Positions 50,301-61,867 of a DNA stretch of 64,000 bases are shown here, piece after piece. Origin of the DNA: Balanoglossus misakiensis (lineage: Eukaryota; Hemichordata); NCBI GenBank assembly GCA_040954595.2, contig CM082596.2:4030001-4094000 (forward strand), in the 5' to 3' direction. The stretch's first letter is position 1. Every line of letters starts with the position of its first letter. The notes beneath the pieces are model-generated. The model was not told where the DNA came from. It made no database searches and saw only the letters and a program-made list of their open reading frames with translations. A program made the translations under genes and the position numbers.

Positions 50301-51549
50301 GCTGATCACCAGGGCTGTTGAACCATCCCCACGTCTCGGGGTCATCCAGCTTTTGGCCATTTGCACTCGGTGGAAAGAAGGGGTCACTGTGGACGAGCCA
50401 GAAACCGTTGCCGCTCTCAGGATCAAATGCCACGAATCCGTTAGAGACTGGGATGTGACCACGAATCGGAAAAGTGTCGATTAACCGGTTGAGTTCGTTG
50501 CTGTAGCCAAAATACGATACTGAGTTGACTCCGTCGAGCTTTGACGTCAGGGCGGAAAAGGTAGTTGTCAGTGGGGATCTGTCCCTGTCAGGCCTTCCGA
50601 GCGAGTCGTCCTGGCGGGATTCCGAGTCGAAGTAACGGAATTCAGTGAAGTCGGCTGGCTTGTACATCAGCCACCAGTCGACGGACACCGATTGGTCACC
50701 AAGGGCTTTACATCCTATCGCTGGAAAGGACAAAATATAATTCATGTGAGACGGAATATTAAAGTCATAAACTTTTCCTCAGATTTTGTTCAAGGAATCT
50801 TTGGAATATTCTCTCTCAACATTGGGAATAAAAAAATGGGCTCACCTTGCAAAATTTTGAACGACAGAGCAAAATTGTCTTAAATTTGGAATTCAAAATT
50901 GCTGCCAATCCCAAACTTTAACTTGATGGGGTAAAGTAAAAGAAGTGTTTTTAACGCACCCCGGCATATGTAGTGAATTTCCAGGTACTTGACAGCTCCG
51001 TAGCAGGGATCACCGAAAAGACTGTTCGAGGCTTGAATACTGCACGTCTCTTGATCGTCACACAGAGCGGACACAATGATGAGACTGAGCGGCGCTTTGC
51101 AGTCATTGACGGAGGATTCCGGGCCGCAGATGCCGTTCTCTGTTCGGCCGTAGTTTGCCGACAGAACCTTGATCTTGCCACCGGGGCATGTCAGCGTCAC
51201 AGTTTCGTGTTCGCATTCACGAGCAAGCAACCCTAAAATGAAAGGAATGAGTCATATATATACCATGGAATATTGAAATCTGACCAATCCCGTTTTCAGT
51301 GTGTGGCCACGCAAAAAGTGCGACACACCCTAATGACCACACATGGAGAGGTGATTTTATTACTGTAACACGTTCTCCCCTATTTCCCTATACTGGGGTC
51401 CGACTTCACCGTGGAAAACACTACGTTTGGACCAAACCATGCTGGTGAAAGGGTTAAATGAATACTTTGACAAATTACTAACCTTCAGCAGATCCCGCTG
51501 ACCAGAGAACAGAGAGCAAGAACAGGCACAGCGAAAGAGACAGCTTCAT
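44314..51549 (-). CDS. Paralogue B: secreted SUEL lectin, DNase II-like, ENDOD1-like NUC fusion with H1-like tail
   Basis: Thirteen exons (51483-51549, 50960-51232, 50044-50720, 49187-49841, 48527-49007, 47944-48218, 47462-47650, 46965-47087, 46544-46727, 46072-46181, 45705-45854, 45011-45308, 44314-44848) join in frame to 1,338 codons. Residues 1-21 are a signal peptide (MKLSLSLCLFLLSVLW). Residues 25-113 are a SUEL/rhamnose-binding lectin domain (SANYGRT, FGDPC, VKYLEI, paired Cys). Residues 117-540 are a DNase II-like module whose HxK motifs read H202-I-P204 and R353-N-K355. RVKR follows, then the same Cys-containing linker as in A, then RKRR and an ENDOD1-like NUC domain with intact DRGH at 1082-1085. 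The last 88 residues are Lys/Ala/Pro-rich (AAPKKKAKKAAPKKPAAK), then Thr/Arg-rich, like a histone H1 tail. A secreted nucleic-acid-binding endonuclease is the likely role. Exon order and phases match paralogue A except for the lectin exon (B only) and a 36-residue cassette (A only). Confidence 0.87.
44390..44580. repeat. Codon-level minisatellite encoding the Lys/Ala tail
   Basis: Repeats of gctgcagcctttg and gccgccggttttg on the plus strand encode the reiterated KAAA/KPAA blocks of paralogue B read on the minus strand. Confidence 0.7.
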
Positions 51550-52036
51550 TGTGACGTCATCTGCAATATATGAGTACTGATCAATAAATATGAATACTGA
51601 TTGACATTATGACGTGTCGAGCCAATACTAGTAGCAACTAACTTATCCTTCAAGCGTATATTCTTTTGTAACAGTGAAAAATGTGAAGTCCAGTTTAGAG
51701 ATTGTTACAATCCGTTCCCTGTGGCGGTAAGCAGTTTCTCTGCGAAACCAATCATTCACGTTTTGGGGTGGAGTAATTTTCTCTAGATTTTGAGTAGTAG
51801 CAGATACGAGATTTTTCACTATCCGTAAAATGAAAGATTTTTAAACGTATGAATTTGACATAACTTCCCTTATTTGTGGACACCTGACTGTGTTCACATC
51901 TAAGGTTGTCCGCTTTTCTACAATTCCTATCGATATCAATACTGCTAACATCACAACACAGCAACAGAGTTTGGTACCAGTAGAAGAAGTTTAAAACTGA
52001 CATTTAACTTGCTTATGGTGTTGTAGAACAACTCAC

Positions 52037-52063
52037 CTACTGCAGTTTCACGGACCTCGCCAT
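52037..52063 (-). promoter_or_regulatory. Putative 5' exon end of paralogue B with a nine-codon upstream ORF
   Basis: A donor (CAGTAG|GTGAGT) at 52035-52036 would splice to the acceptor TATTGCAG just upstream of the paralogue B start. The exon would contain ATGGCGAGG..., a nine-codon reading frame including its TAG stop, which is exactly the last three exonic bases. Predicted from splice signals only. Confidence 0.35.
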
Positions 52064-53935
52064 GCAGAAAGCAAACCACTCGGGCACGCGCACACAAGTC
52101 GTCTTCGCTCGATGGTTGCAAGTGATCCAATGTGCGGGTTCTCCAGCGTCTATATCATATCTGACCCTTTTTAGGTAGTCTGGAAATCTGACGTGGTTTG
52201 TTTATGGACAAGGCACGATCTTGTTTACCGTTTATTCCGCCCTATATCAACAAACTCCGTCGACGTGAAATCCTACCCGTCAGGAAAGGTCGCCAGCGGT
52301 CGACAACCTCCATGCAGCCGACGATGCCTGCATCAAGTACAAGTTTATCAAAGTCTTTTAAGATGGTCATATGAATTATACCATGGGGAGTGATTTTTGA
52401 GAGCAATACAATCATTGAAACTTCCAACCAATCACCACTCAGGGAAATCCGACCATATGGCCTTGATATGGTTTACATGATACACTTTTACTAGTAGTCA
52501 ACCCCAATCATAAAAATATTTGTATCTACCCCTACTCAAAAAACACCCACTGCTGTACTTTGGTTCACATTACATGTAAATGTATGAATATCTTGTAATT
52601 TTATATGCCTTACCGTACGTTTGAAACCCATCTGTCATTTGTGTAAATGTTAGTGTCACATTTAAAGCTTACTACTGGAAGTAGTGTCATCGGAGTTCAT
52701 AGTTATTCGATCACAAAGAGGCAAAAGTCCCGATTCGAATTCGACCAGGATGAACGTTTTGGTCGGCCAGATGAAGTTTGTTTACTATAAACGGCACGCT
52801 CGTTATTCTTCTAGGTACAAACATTAGACAGTTGAATTATTGCCTTCAGACTTGTTTACGGTACTAGTCACTCAGATGTCTTCGTCCGCGGCTCATCAGA
52901 TAAACATATATGTAGGTCCCAAAGACCTTTTGCAGTCGGCCACTTAACCCAGTATACAAAAATGTGCTTTATACGAAAGGAACGGAGTTGTTACCGATGG
53001 CGTCTCTTGACCCATGCACGCAAATAACATACAAATCACTACTTTCTCCATAGACTTGATAACACAGAGATTGGCGGCTATTTTGAATTTCAAATTTGAG
53101 TTCACAATTTTTCACGATGACTCAAACTTTGCAGTTACAATTTAATCGTTAAAATACTTCAATTTTCTCCTTATCCTAAGTTGACAGATACTTTTTTTTA
53201 CTTTGTTGAGCCCCAATTCTGCTACAGAATGATTATTCGGGGAAACGTAGTGACCATGGCCTTTACTCTCAAGATATCAGCATCCCAGAACTTGACCTTT
53301 TTTCATTCTCATCCAAATTGATTTAATCATTCGCATCTTTTGTCTGGCACCTGGGTGAGGTAAATAGTATTAACATAACAAGTATCTGTGAAGCTTTAGT
53401 CTTTGCACTGCCATTATTCTGGTGAATGCAGAAACAGTTTTACGTAAGTACTTATAGTATACAAAGAGAGTGATTTACAATGAAGATTAACCACCACCCC
53501 ATCAGGGCACAAAAGAAGTTGGTCAGTAGAACTCGACCGTGTCCAAACACATTCACCATTAAACTTTTTACACATTATTCGTGCCAGTTAATAGCGGTCT
53601 ACAGTTGTATGCGCGCGGACTTCTATGGAGGAATTGAGTACTTACATAGATTCCTCATATTCCGTGGAATATCTATGCATCGAAAAATACCTTATGCCAA
53701 AAATTAATAAAACAGGGAAATAATAATATGCATTTTTATTTCCCGTATGCTTAACTTTTGTCTTCGAAATTGATTGTAGGAGATTGAATTGTTCTCGAAG
53801 ACAAAGGGGACTGCCTGCCTTGTCCCCCGAAACCATGCACATGCTAATACCTTTGACTAGCACCGCAACCAGTGCATACATTACGCCGTTCAACCAATGA
53901 TGTGTTTCTATCGAACCACAACGCGAATTGCTTAC

Positions 53936-53946
53936 CTTTAAATACC
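53936..53946 (+). promoter_or_regulatory. TATA-like element upstream of SLC34
   Basis: tttaaatacc lies about 80 bp before the start codon at 54024, a plausible core-promoter position. Motif match only. Confidence 0.3.
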
Positions 53947-54023
53947 TGCACCTTGTACACAGCGTGATATCGGGTCAACTGCCGGCGCGGTAATTTGCCG
54001 GAACCTGCAGCTCAAGAGCTGAG

Positions 54024-57000
54024 ATGGATGATCGTTCGTCAACGACATCAGCTGGAAGAAGCGATCTAAACAAGGTGGGTGAATTGCCCTTCGTTTTGAC
54101 ACGTCCATGGTTGGATTTAGTACGTGCGATGTGCGGAGCTACCTTCACCTCACGCTAATAAATATCTTCCATAAGATGCTGCAAGCTTCCTGTATTTTAC
54201 TAAAATTGCTATTTCCCAAAGCTGTAATTGACTGAAATTCCGTTTTCAAAGCTGCAAATTGCATTTTCCCGATTTTATTTTAACGCATAAGGATTCAAGA
54301 CTTTTTATTTTTATCATGACCCATTTCAACGGGCACTCTCACTTTCACGTCTGTGGGGTTAGCGTGTACAGCATGCGATGATCATGTGCTCACCACAGCC
54401 CCGGCTATTCATTGAACTGTAAAGACTTACGTCACCTATACAGTCACGCTCAGGCTGCCGTGATATCCCACCACATGTATATTCAATGCTTTGAGGCTGT
54501 ATGCATTAAAAACAGTGGAACATTGTCAGTCACGCACAGGCTCAACACACAACATAAAACTATTTTAAGCATGTTGATTAACAATGCCAGGAATATCACA
54601 CCACTTGTTGTGGATGACTGAAATGGTTTATCGACCGATGTCGTCTGCTGTACGCTTTATAGCAGATGACACAGAGACAGTTTGCACACGTAGACAAAGC
54701 GTTGGGGTTGAACCAGTAAGCCAATATATTTGCTTACCAAAATACGCAAGAACCACCAAGGTCTTCAATAATTTTACAATTTTAGTTGGACTTAAAGCTA
54801 CATACTACTTTCAATTTCCCCCAGACGTTTGACAATACCAGCGTACAAACGGATGCAAGCTTCAGCATTGACGTCGGCACGGATTTCGAGCAGGACACCG
54901 CACTGGACAATGCAGGGTACACGAACGGTGTAAACGGAACGCCGGCGGGGACCAAACCAGGTCTCGATTCGTCGAATATCTACACCCCAACCCAGAATGG
55001 AAATGGACATGCCGGCCCAGTTAGGGATGCCAACGTGAATGTTGAGGAGACTGAGAAGAAGGAAGAAGAAGTAGATCCCTGGGCGCTCCCGGAGTTGAAG
55101 GAAACGGAGACTCCATGGTCAGGTAAAATGTATACTGATTCTTCGGGGGAGAGGTGACTGTTATTACCCAGTGTGTCAACTGATGAGGTCAAATATGGGA
55201 TAATAGTTATGCAAGCGTCATCTGTATACACATGTGTACTTACGGTCACACATATGGTACATATAAATATATCACAGATGTAATATTTTAATCTTCTATT
55301 AACAAATAATATAGTGACATCATGAGTATGTACGGTGTGTATAATTAATTTTGGCTAATCTTCTCTTTTCTTTCCCTTCTGATTCATAGAACTTGACACG
55401 AATGGCAAATGTAAGCGAGTCCTCTTGAATGGAATCGTCAGACCCGTTTTGCTTCTGGGACTGCTGTACCTTTTCATCTGTTCCCTGGATTTCCTCAGTT
55501 CGGCTTTTCGTCTCCTCGGAGGCAAGACTGCGGGAGAAGTCATCGGAAGCAGTATCGTAGCAACGAATCCAGTCTGTGGGGTCATGGTCGGTATCCTAGC
55601 AACTGTGCTGGTTCAGAGCTCGAGTACAACGACCTCTATCGTGGTTTCCATGGTAGCATCCGAGAGTAAGTTTTTTTCGTTAAAGGGACAAAGTCTCTCT
55701 CTCGCTGCCCTTTTTCCATTAATTATGTTTGATACAAGACACTGTTTATGTTATTTTACATGTGGATATATAGTGAATTCCTTGTTCTGTTATTTTATCG
55801 TAGTCTTGGAGGTTGGACCGGCCATCCCTATGATAATGGGCGCCAACATCGGCACATCGGTGACCAACACCATCGTGGCAGTCTTCCATCTTCGGGACAG
55901 GGGCGAGTTCCGGCGGGCTTTCGCGGGCGCCACCGTGCACGACATGTTCAACTGGCTGGCCGTGCTCGTCCTCCTGCCGCTGGAGCTGGTCTCCGGGTGC
56001 CTCTACCGACTGACGGACGCCATCATCAAGAGCATGCACTTGGAGACCAACGAAGAGGCCGACGTGGAACTTCTGAAGGTCATCACGAAGCCGTTCACTG
56101 AACTGGTCATACAGGTACTAAGACAAAAGGAAGCAATTCCTCCGTTAGTTTTTGGAATGCAAGATTGCTGTTTGATCTTTTTTCCGGGTCATCCATACTG
56201 TAATTACTGTCCATGGTTCCTATTAGGATTAAGGGGGCATTAAATTAGTTCTTCGGAGTTTATACTGACAAGTGTTTAATTGTACTGTCTGCAGATAGAC
56301 AAGGGTGTCATCAAAGACATCGCTCAAGGGGACGAAGGGGCAGAAAGACAGAGTTTGGTCAAAAAGTGGTGTGACGGCAAAGAGATCGATGTCCTGAGAA
56401 ACGTCACGGACGTGGTCAACGTGACAAAAATAGTTGATGGCGAATCTGTGATCGATCAAGAAGAGGTCACCAACCTGGTCATGGAGAAGGGGTACGAGGA
56501 TGTCAGATGTGAGTGGCCGTTTTTGTATTCCATATCGTTTGGCAGTCTGCCGACAATAGCATTTAAAGCATCGTCCGCCTGTCCGGGTCGTTGGCTGACC
56601 ACAGTCTCTTGATGGCGACGATGCATATATAGGGAAAACTAATCTGTCTCTTTTTATACAATTTCAGGCAATTTTCTCTTCAGCAATACAGGTCTCAGTG
56701 ACGCTGCATTAGGCGCCATCGTCCTCATATTAGCGCTAGTCATTCTCTGTGTCTGTTTGGTGTTGATTGTCAAGATCCTGCACTCGCTACTGAAGGGACA
56801 AATCGCGGTCTTGACCAAGAAGGTGATCAACTCCGACTTCCCGGGGCGGCTGTCGTGGTTGACCGGGTACTTCGCCATCTTGGTCGGCGCCGGCCTCACC
56901 ATGCTGGTTCAGAGCAGCTCCATCTTCACGTCGGCTCTGACGCCCCTGGTCGGCATCGGCGTCATCAAGATCGAGCGGATGTATCCCTTCACCCTGGGGG

Positions 57001-57578
57001 CGAACGTCGGTACCACGTTCACGGCGATTTTGGCCGCGCTGGCTAGCTCCGGCGGGAAGCTGGCGTCGGCCCTGCAGATAGCCCTGTGTCATTTCTTCTT
57101 CAACATCTTCGGCATCGCCGTCTGGTACCCGGTTCCCGTCATGCGTCGGGTGCCCGTCAAATTGGCCAAGATCAACGGGAACACCACGGCCAAGTACCGC
57201 TGGTTCGCCTTCTTCTATCTCTTCGTGATGTTCTTCATCTTTCCCGCGTCGATGTTCGGTCTCTCCCTGGCCGGATGGGTGTGGCTGGGGATCTTCGGCT
57301 TGCTGTTTCTGCTCGTCTTCGCCTTCATCGTCGTCGTCAACATTCTGCAGTCGAAACGTCCCCAGTGGCTGCCCAAGATCTTAAGAACCTGGAACTTTCT
57401 TCCTCTGTGGATGCACTCCTTGGCGCCAATGGATCGTCTTATCACCAAGATCCTGGGTTTGTGCAAGTTCTGCAAGTGCCTGGCGCCATGTAGGACACAT
57501 GATCCCAAGAAGCAAGGAACCCGCGAACTTGTCTCGACGATAAATGTTGTCTTCCAGCCAGACGAAACTGCATTTTAA
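54024..57578 (+). CDS. Sodium-dependent phosphate cotransporter, SLC34 (NaPi-II) family
   Basis: Six exons (54024-54074, 54825-55122, 55390-55665, 55804-56114, 56295-56508, 56668-57578) join to 686 codons, near the 690 of human NaPi-IIb. The two inverted Na/Pi-cotransporter repeats each carry [12 protein letters not shown] at 192-199 and QSSSIFTS at 465-472, the substrate-binding signature. [14 protein letters not shown] and [14 protein letters not shown] are the matching repeat motifs. The large extracellular loop (about 312-383) has two NVT glycosylation sequons. An acidic, soluble N-terminus of about 120 residues precedes the first membrane span. The C-terminus ETAF fits a class I PDZ ligand. 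It imports phosphate with sodium across the apical plasma membrane (family knowledge). The vertebrate paralogue (A1, A2 or A3) cannot be assigned. Confidence 0.95.
54075..54824. other. SLC34 intron 1
   Basis: 750 bp. Open frames occur here but have no splice support or recognisable protein. Confidence 0.6.
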
Positions 57579-58182
57579 TCCGAACAAGTTGGACACTAAG
57601 CCTTAGCCTATGCAGCTGAATTTGATCCACAATACGGTTTATGTTTACCCTCCAAGTCTCTTCATTTGGTATATAAGTAAACGCCATTCTTTATTTGCCT
57701 TTTCCCTTCTGCAACTTGACTATACGTTTATGCATATTCGGGCATGAAAGCTTGGGTTTTATTATTATTTGCGATCGGATACTGGGCCGATTGCGTATAA
57801 ATTTACAGGGCGAAGTGGTAGAACAATATTTGTAGCTGAGATCATGTAATGAACTTGAGAAATATTAAAAAGTTATCTGATCATTCACTGCCGTGAAGGT
57901 ATTTCACCTGTGATTATTTTATTGTTGATATAAACAGCGACGGAATAGCCTCGTTCCACATTTCTGTCGCCATGCCTGATAAGAACTCGTACGCGTTACA
58001 GTGAAATGTTTCTCACGCCGTGAGCGAGGTTACAACATTCTGTAGAACACAGAATAGAACAAATGTGTCTGTCTACAACAAAGTGTAGGCTTCTGGAATA
58101 TAAGTTGTGCTTTAGACGTTCCTCGACATGCCGGTATCATTTGAAAAGATGGAAAGTTATGGTTTGATGCATATTTCTTGAT
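57579..58182. other. SLC34 3' UTR and the upstream flank of the next gene
   Basis: No coding exon. ATTAAA at 57863-57868 is a candidate poly(A) signal for SLC34. Confidence 0.5.
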
Positions 58183-60579
58183 ATGTTGCCTCCAATTTTA
58201 CTACATTTGGCCTTACTGTCAACTGCAATCGTCTTTTCCACGGCGGTTCCTATACAATCTGGTGAGTGTCGTACTTTGCTTCCGACAGGAATATAGGCCT
58301 ACCTAAAAGTTGGACACAAACCTACGTCACTAAATCTCCATCATTTAGAAGATGAGTAGCTGTGAGAAACACCAAATGAAGCCATCCAGACTGTGATATT
58401 AGGGAGTCGTCATTTTCGGACGAATCAGGAGGGGGGGGGGTGTCTAGTTTTGTAGTGTAATTCCGTCGACCCCACTGGCCGTAAATAATGACGGCTCCCT
58501 AATTGCTAGATTTTGTTACTTGTATGTTCAATGTTCCCAGACAAGCCGCCACTTAACAAGCATGAATTGGTACTCCTTGCCAACGAACTGACGCAGAGAG
58601 AATGCCGAGAGTTCGCGAGTGCTCTCAGAGTGGACAGCTTTGCTCTGAAATCGAAGCCAACGGGCAGCGACCTGCCCCTGGTGCCTTGTCTGGAGTTGTT
58701 AAGTAGCTGGAACTATGGAGACGGCACGACGTCGTCATGGACTCACGCGACCCACAGACTCTACCAAATTGGGCGAAAGGATCTGAGTAATCGTAAGTTT
58801 GACTTTTCGACAACTGAAAAGCTTCATCCCTTATGTCATTGAGGTGGTGGACCAAAATTCTGACCCCCGCATTTTTGTTTATATCATCAGAGTTAGCAAA
58901 AGCGATCCTTGCTGAGAAACGCTACAGACTAGGCAAATATGTCTTTAATCGTTCGACCAGAAGACATGCAAATCACGATGACCCGATGGTTGATGATGAT
59001 CATAGACAAAGCAAATCGAGCGAAATCGTAAAACGTGACGTTGATGATGGTAGGTATTACTTACAGTTGTTATCAGGGGCAGTAGCTGCATCATTTCATC
59101 TTTAAATGTTACATTATTAAGCAGTTTAGTGTGCAAATCAAAAAGTATATTTTTTTAATATAATGTTGGCAATTGAAAGATACTGAATACCTTTCTCTGT
59201 CGACACCAACAGACAAGGAAAACGTTCCGCGGGTTACGGATGCTAACCAGAAGTTGCAGAGCTACTCGGCAGGTTTCGGTGAATACAGTAACAGCTACGT
59301 TTCTGGAACAGACGGCGTCTATCCTTACGCGGAGCAGTACATGAAACCAGCGAGCCGAGAACTTGTGTTGGCGGTGGTGATACCCATGGTAGTGGCTCCA
59401 GGAGTTGTCTTGATTATCGTGTTCATCGGCATCCTGTTGAATTATAGGTACGGACTCAAACAAGACGGATGATGCTCAATGCGAGATCTCCGAAACTTGG
59501 TACTTAGCCTCTCGACTTACTCATACATTATCTGCTGAGCTCTCTCTTGTAATTGTCAGCTGCTGTCATTTTCAATGGTGATGTAATAAATTGGGTTCCA
59601 AATCATGATGTCATGATTTACATTTTAGGAAGAAAGAGACGAGACAACGTCGCCGACAGCTGGACTGTAGCCATGGTAATGGTGGCAGACAAGGAGACGC
59701 AATCGAAATGAGAGTGACACAGAAGAAGACATCAAACTCTAACAACTATCGTTTCCCGGAGTAAGTGTTACATGTACATATACCATAGACACGTGAAATT
59801 GAGTACATTGCTATACTAGTATTTCAGTCCATCTTGAAGGTAACGTTTGTCAACGGATACGTGACTATAAACAAGGCAATGAACAATAGTTGACTCTGAA
59901 CCCTCTACTCCATATATTTTCAGAGTTTCGGGAAGGACGCCCAGAACGTCAGCTGCAACTGTCCAAGTACACTGGATAGATCAAAGTGAAGACATTTATA
60001 GTCAAATCAATGGCAAAAGTCTCGGCATGAAATCTGAACAGCAAACAAGGTGTGTAGATGCACGCTGATGTATATGAATGTGTGAGTGCGTAAATAATCA
60101 GTGAGTGTGTGTACATTGTACTACTCAATCTGAAATTCTCGCAATATATCTGTTTTGACAGAGCTGATGCAAACAATGAGAATGCCTTGAGAAGAAAGCG
60201 AAGACGAGAGAGAAGGAAAGCTATTGAAAGGGACAAGTACTCGGTCATGTTGCCTACAAGTTCAAGGTAATAGATGAAACTGCAACTCCGACAGACAGGC
60301 AGGCGACACACCCTGACAGTAATACCAGATACAGACCTTCGGGTTTACACCACTGGACTAGTGCCCCTTGTTGCTATGCAAAATAAAAACAAAGTTGCCT
60401 CGCTATTTTAGTATGTGGGCGCTTTTGTCTCACAAAGTTTCCTCGTACTTTTTTTTCATATTAATATGTCTGCCTCAGAAGTGATCCTATGGACAGAATT
60501 GATGGATTTTACCATTTTTTCTCTTTAATTGTTTTTCAGTGAAGACAGCGAATGTACCAAAGATGATGAAGAATGCTAG
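58183..60579 (+). CDS. Type I membrane protein with death-domain-like ectodomain
   Basis: Eight exons (58183-58261, 58541-58792, 58891-59049, 59213-59447, 59629-59760, 59924-60049, 60162-60266, 60540-60579) join to 375 codons. Residues 1-21 are a signal peptide (MLPPILLHLALLSTAIVF). Residues about 34-120 resemble a death-domain fold: ELVLLANELTQRECREFA, LELLSSW, then ATHRLYQIGRKDLSNQLAKA, which matches the usual last two helices of that fold. A polar, Tyr-rich stalk follows, then one membrane span at about 212-236 (VVIPMVVAPGVVLIIVFIGI) and a basic cytoplasmic tail with YSQI, YSVM (a YxxM motif) and an acidic end. A death fold on the lumenal or extracellular side is unusual. I do not recognise an orthologue; receptor or adhesion roles are open. 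Confidence 0.85.
58429..58441. repeat. Poly(G) tract in intron 1 of the membrane-protein gene
   Basis: A run of about ten G (gaggggggggggtgt), also a weak spot for assembly accuracy. Confidence 0.8.
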
Positions 60580-60622
60580 GATTTGATCGAACCGTTTGAT
60601 TTTGTATCATGTAATTACTGGT

Positions 60623-60628
60623 AATAAA
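60623..60628 (+). terminator. Poly(A) signal of the membrane-protein gene
   Basis: AATAAA, 44 bp past the stop codon at 60577-60579. Confidence 0.7.
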
Positions 60629-61743
60629 CATTGTGCTTGTCGCTATTATGAGTTACATTGTGTGGTTTTAAGTTTTGTATTGAAATAGGTCGTTTAAAAG
60701 TGTCGTTATGACTGTGAAACCATGCGTTCACCCGAAAATTGTGAGCAGTTAATCAGTGTGCGATGGTCAGCCTTTAAGAAAACTGCGCCACCATGCGGTC
60801 ATGATTGTAGTGAACCAGGTGCACATGTGCGGAGATTTGACCTGAAGTGACCCTTGTATAAGACCAAAGATGGCGTGTTGTCGAGTATGCATGTTGCTGA
60901 CCGAAAATGTTTCAGTATAAAACGTGCTGTGTTTGGCAAGTTATGAAAAGGTAAGGCGACGAAAACATGATTCTTTCCAACCCAATACATCTATCGTAAA
61001 GAAGAGTGATACTTCCTGGCCTGCAGAATCCCGCGTTCCGTTGTGCATGCTTCTTGTCGAATCTCAATTATTTTGCATTTGTGTGTATTGTGCGTATGTT
61101 ATTTTACTCTGCTGTTCAGAATTGTCCAGTTTTGACTTTTGTTGGTTCAATTTTCCGAACGATGTAAACATTGTTATGTATACATCCTTGTTGTAGTCTG
61201 CTAAAATTACTGTACAGCGTATTGATGAGGTTCGTGCTTGTCCATTTTCGTTTGTTAGAGATGTCTGGGTTTTTTTTTAGGGGGTGGGTGGGTGGTAATT
61301 TGTGCCAACTTTGACCAAAAAACCTAAAATCTTCTCAGTCGAGTTGGTCCATGAGGGCTTAGTGAATACTTATATTTGGTATAGCATTTCAATTTGTTTA
61401 CTAATTTGTAGGTCATGGACATAATGTCCAACCCAGTTGGTTGAGGAAAGTCACAGAAACTAAACCAATCAGGTAAGTTAAACACCTCCACTGTGTCTCA
61501 AAAAGTCTGTTTAAATGCCTAAGTAATGTATTGCTTGAAGATGGTACATTGCATTGTCAGAGTGACATTTTCGTATTGCGACTTGATACAGTGATTGGCG
61601 AAACAGATTATGTAACTTTGCCCAGATTGGCCAATATTGAAATCTTTCACATGTTTCATGTAGTTAACATCTTCCTGGGGAACACTTCACAGTGATGTCA
61701 TGTAATTTGTCATGTTCTAAATTGCATTGTTTCTATATATCAG
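60629..61743. other. Intergenic, possible 5' noncoding exon
   Basis: No coding exon supported. A plus-strand donor (AATCAG|GTAAGTT) at 61473 could end a noncoding first exon that splices to 61744. Confidence 0.4.
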
Positions 61744-61867
61744 GCCAAAATGTCCAAAATTGGAGATGAAAATGGCCTGTCCACCATCACGAAGTTGAAC
61801 CAAGTCAAAAATGACCAAAATGGGGTGAAAGAACTCGACAATGAAATACGGTCTGATTTTGATCCTG
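61744..61867 (+). CDS. Possible first coding exon of an unidentified gene
   Basis: Acceptor TATATATCAG, then GCCAAAATG (strong start context) at 61750, an open frame of 39 codons (MSKIGDENGLSTITK..., Asn/Asp/Lys-rich) and a consensus donor CCTG|GTAAGT at 61868. No family recognised and no continuing exon found before the window edge. It may be a chance exon-like segment. Confidence 0.3.

Larger units (their letters stand above)
51550..54023. other. Divergent intergenic region between paralogue B and SLC34
   Basis: 2.5 kb between genes transcribed away from each other. It holds the presumed 5' exon of paralogue B near 52037 and the SLC34 promoter at its right end. A full CRE palindrome (tgacgtca) sits at 51552-51559, next to the paralogue B start codon. 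No other gene supported. Confidence 0.5.

Noticed and set aside
55746-57092. Minus-strand frames within SLC34 exons
   Set aside because: They mirror conserved transporter exons and have no recognisable protein.
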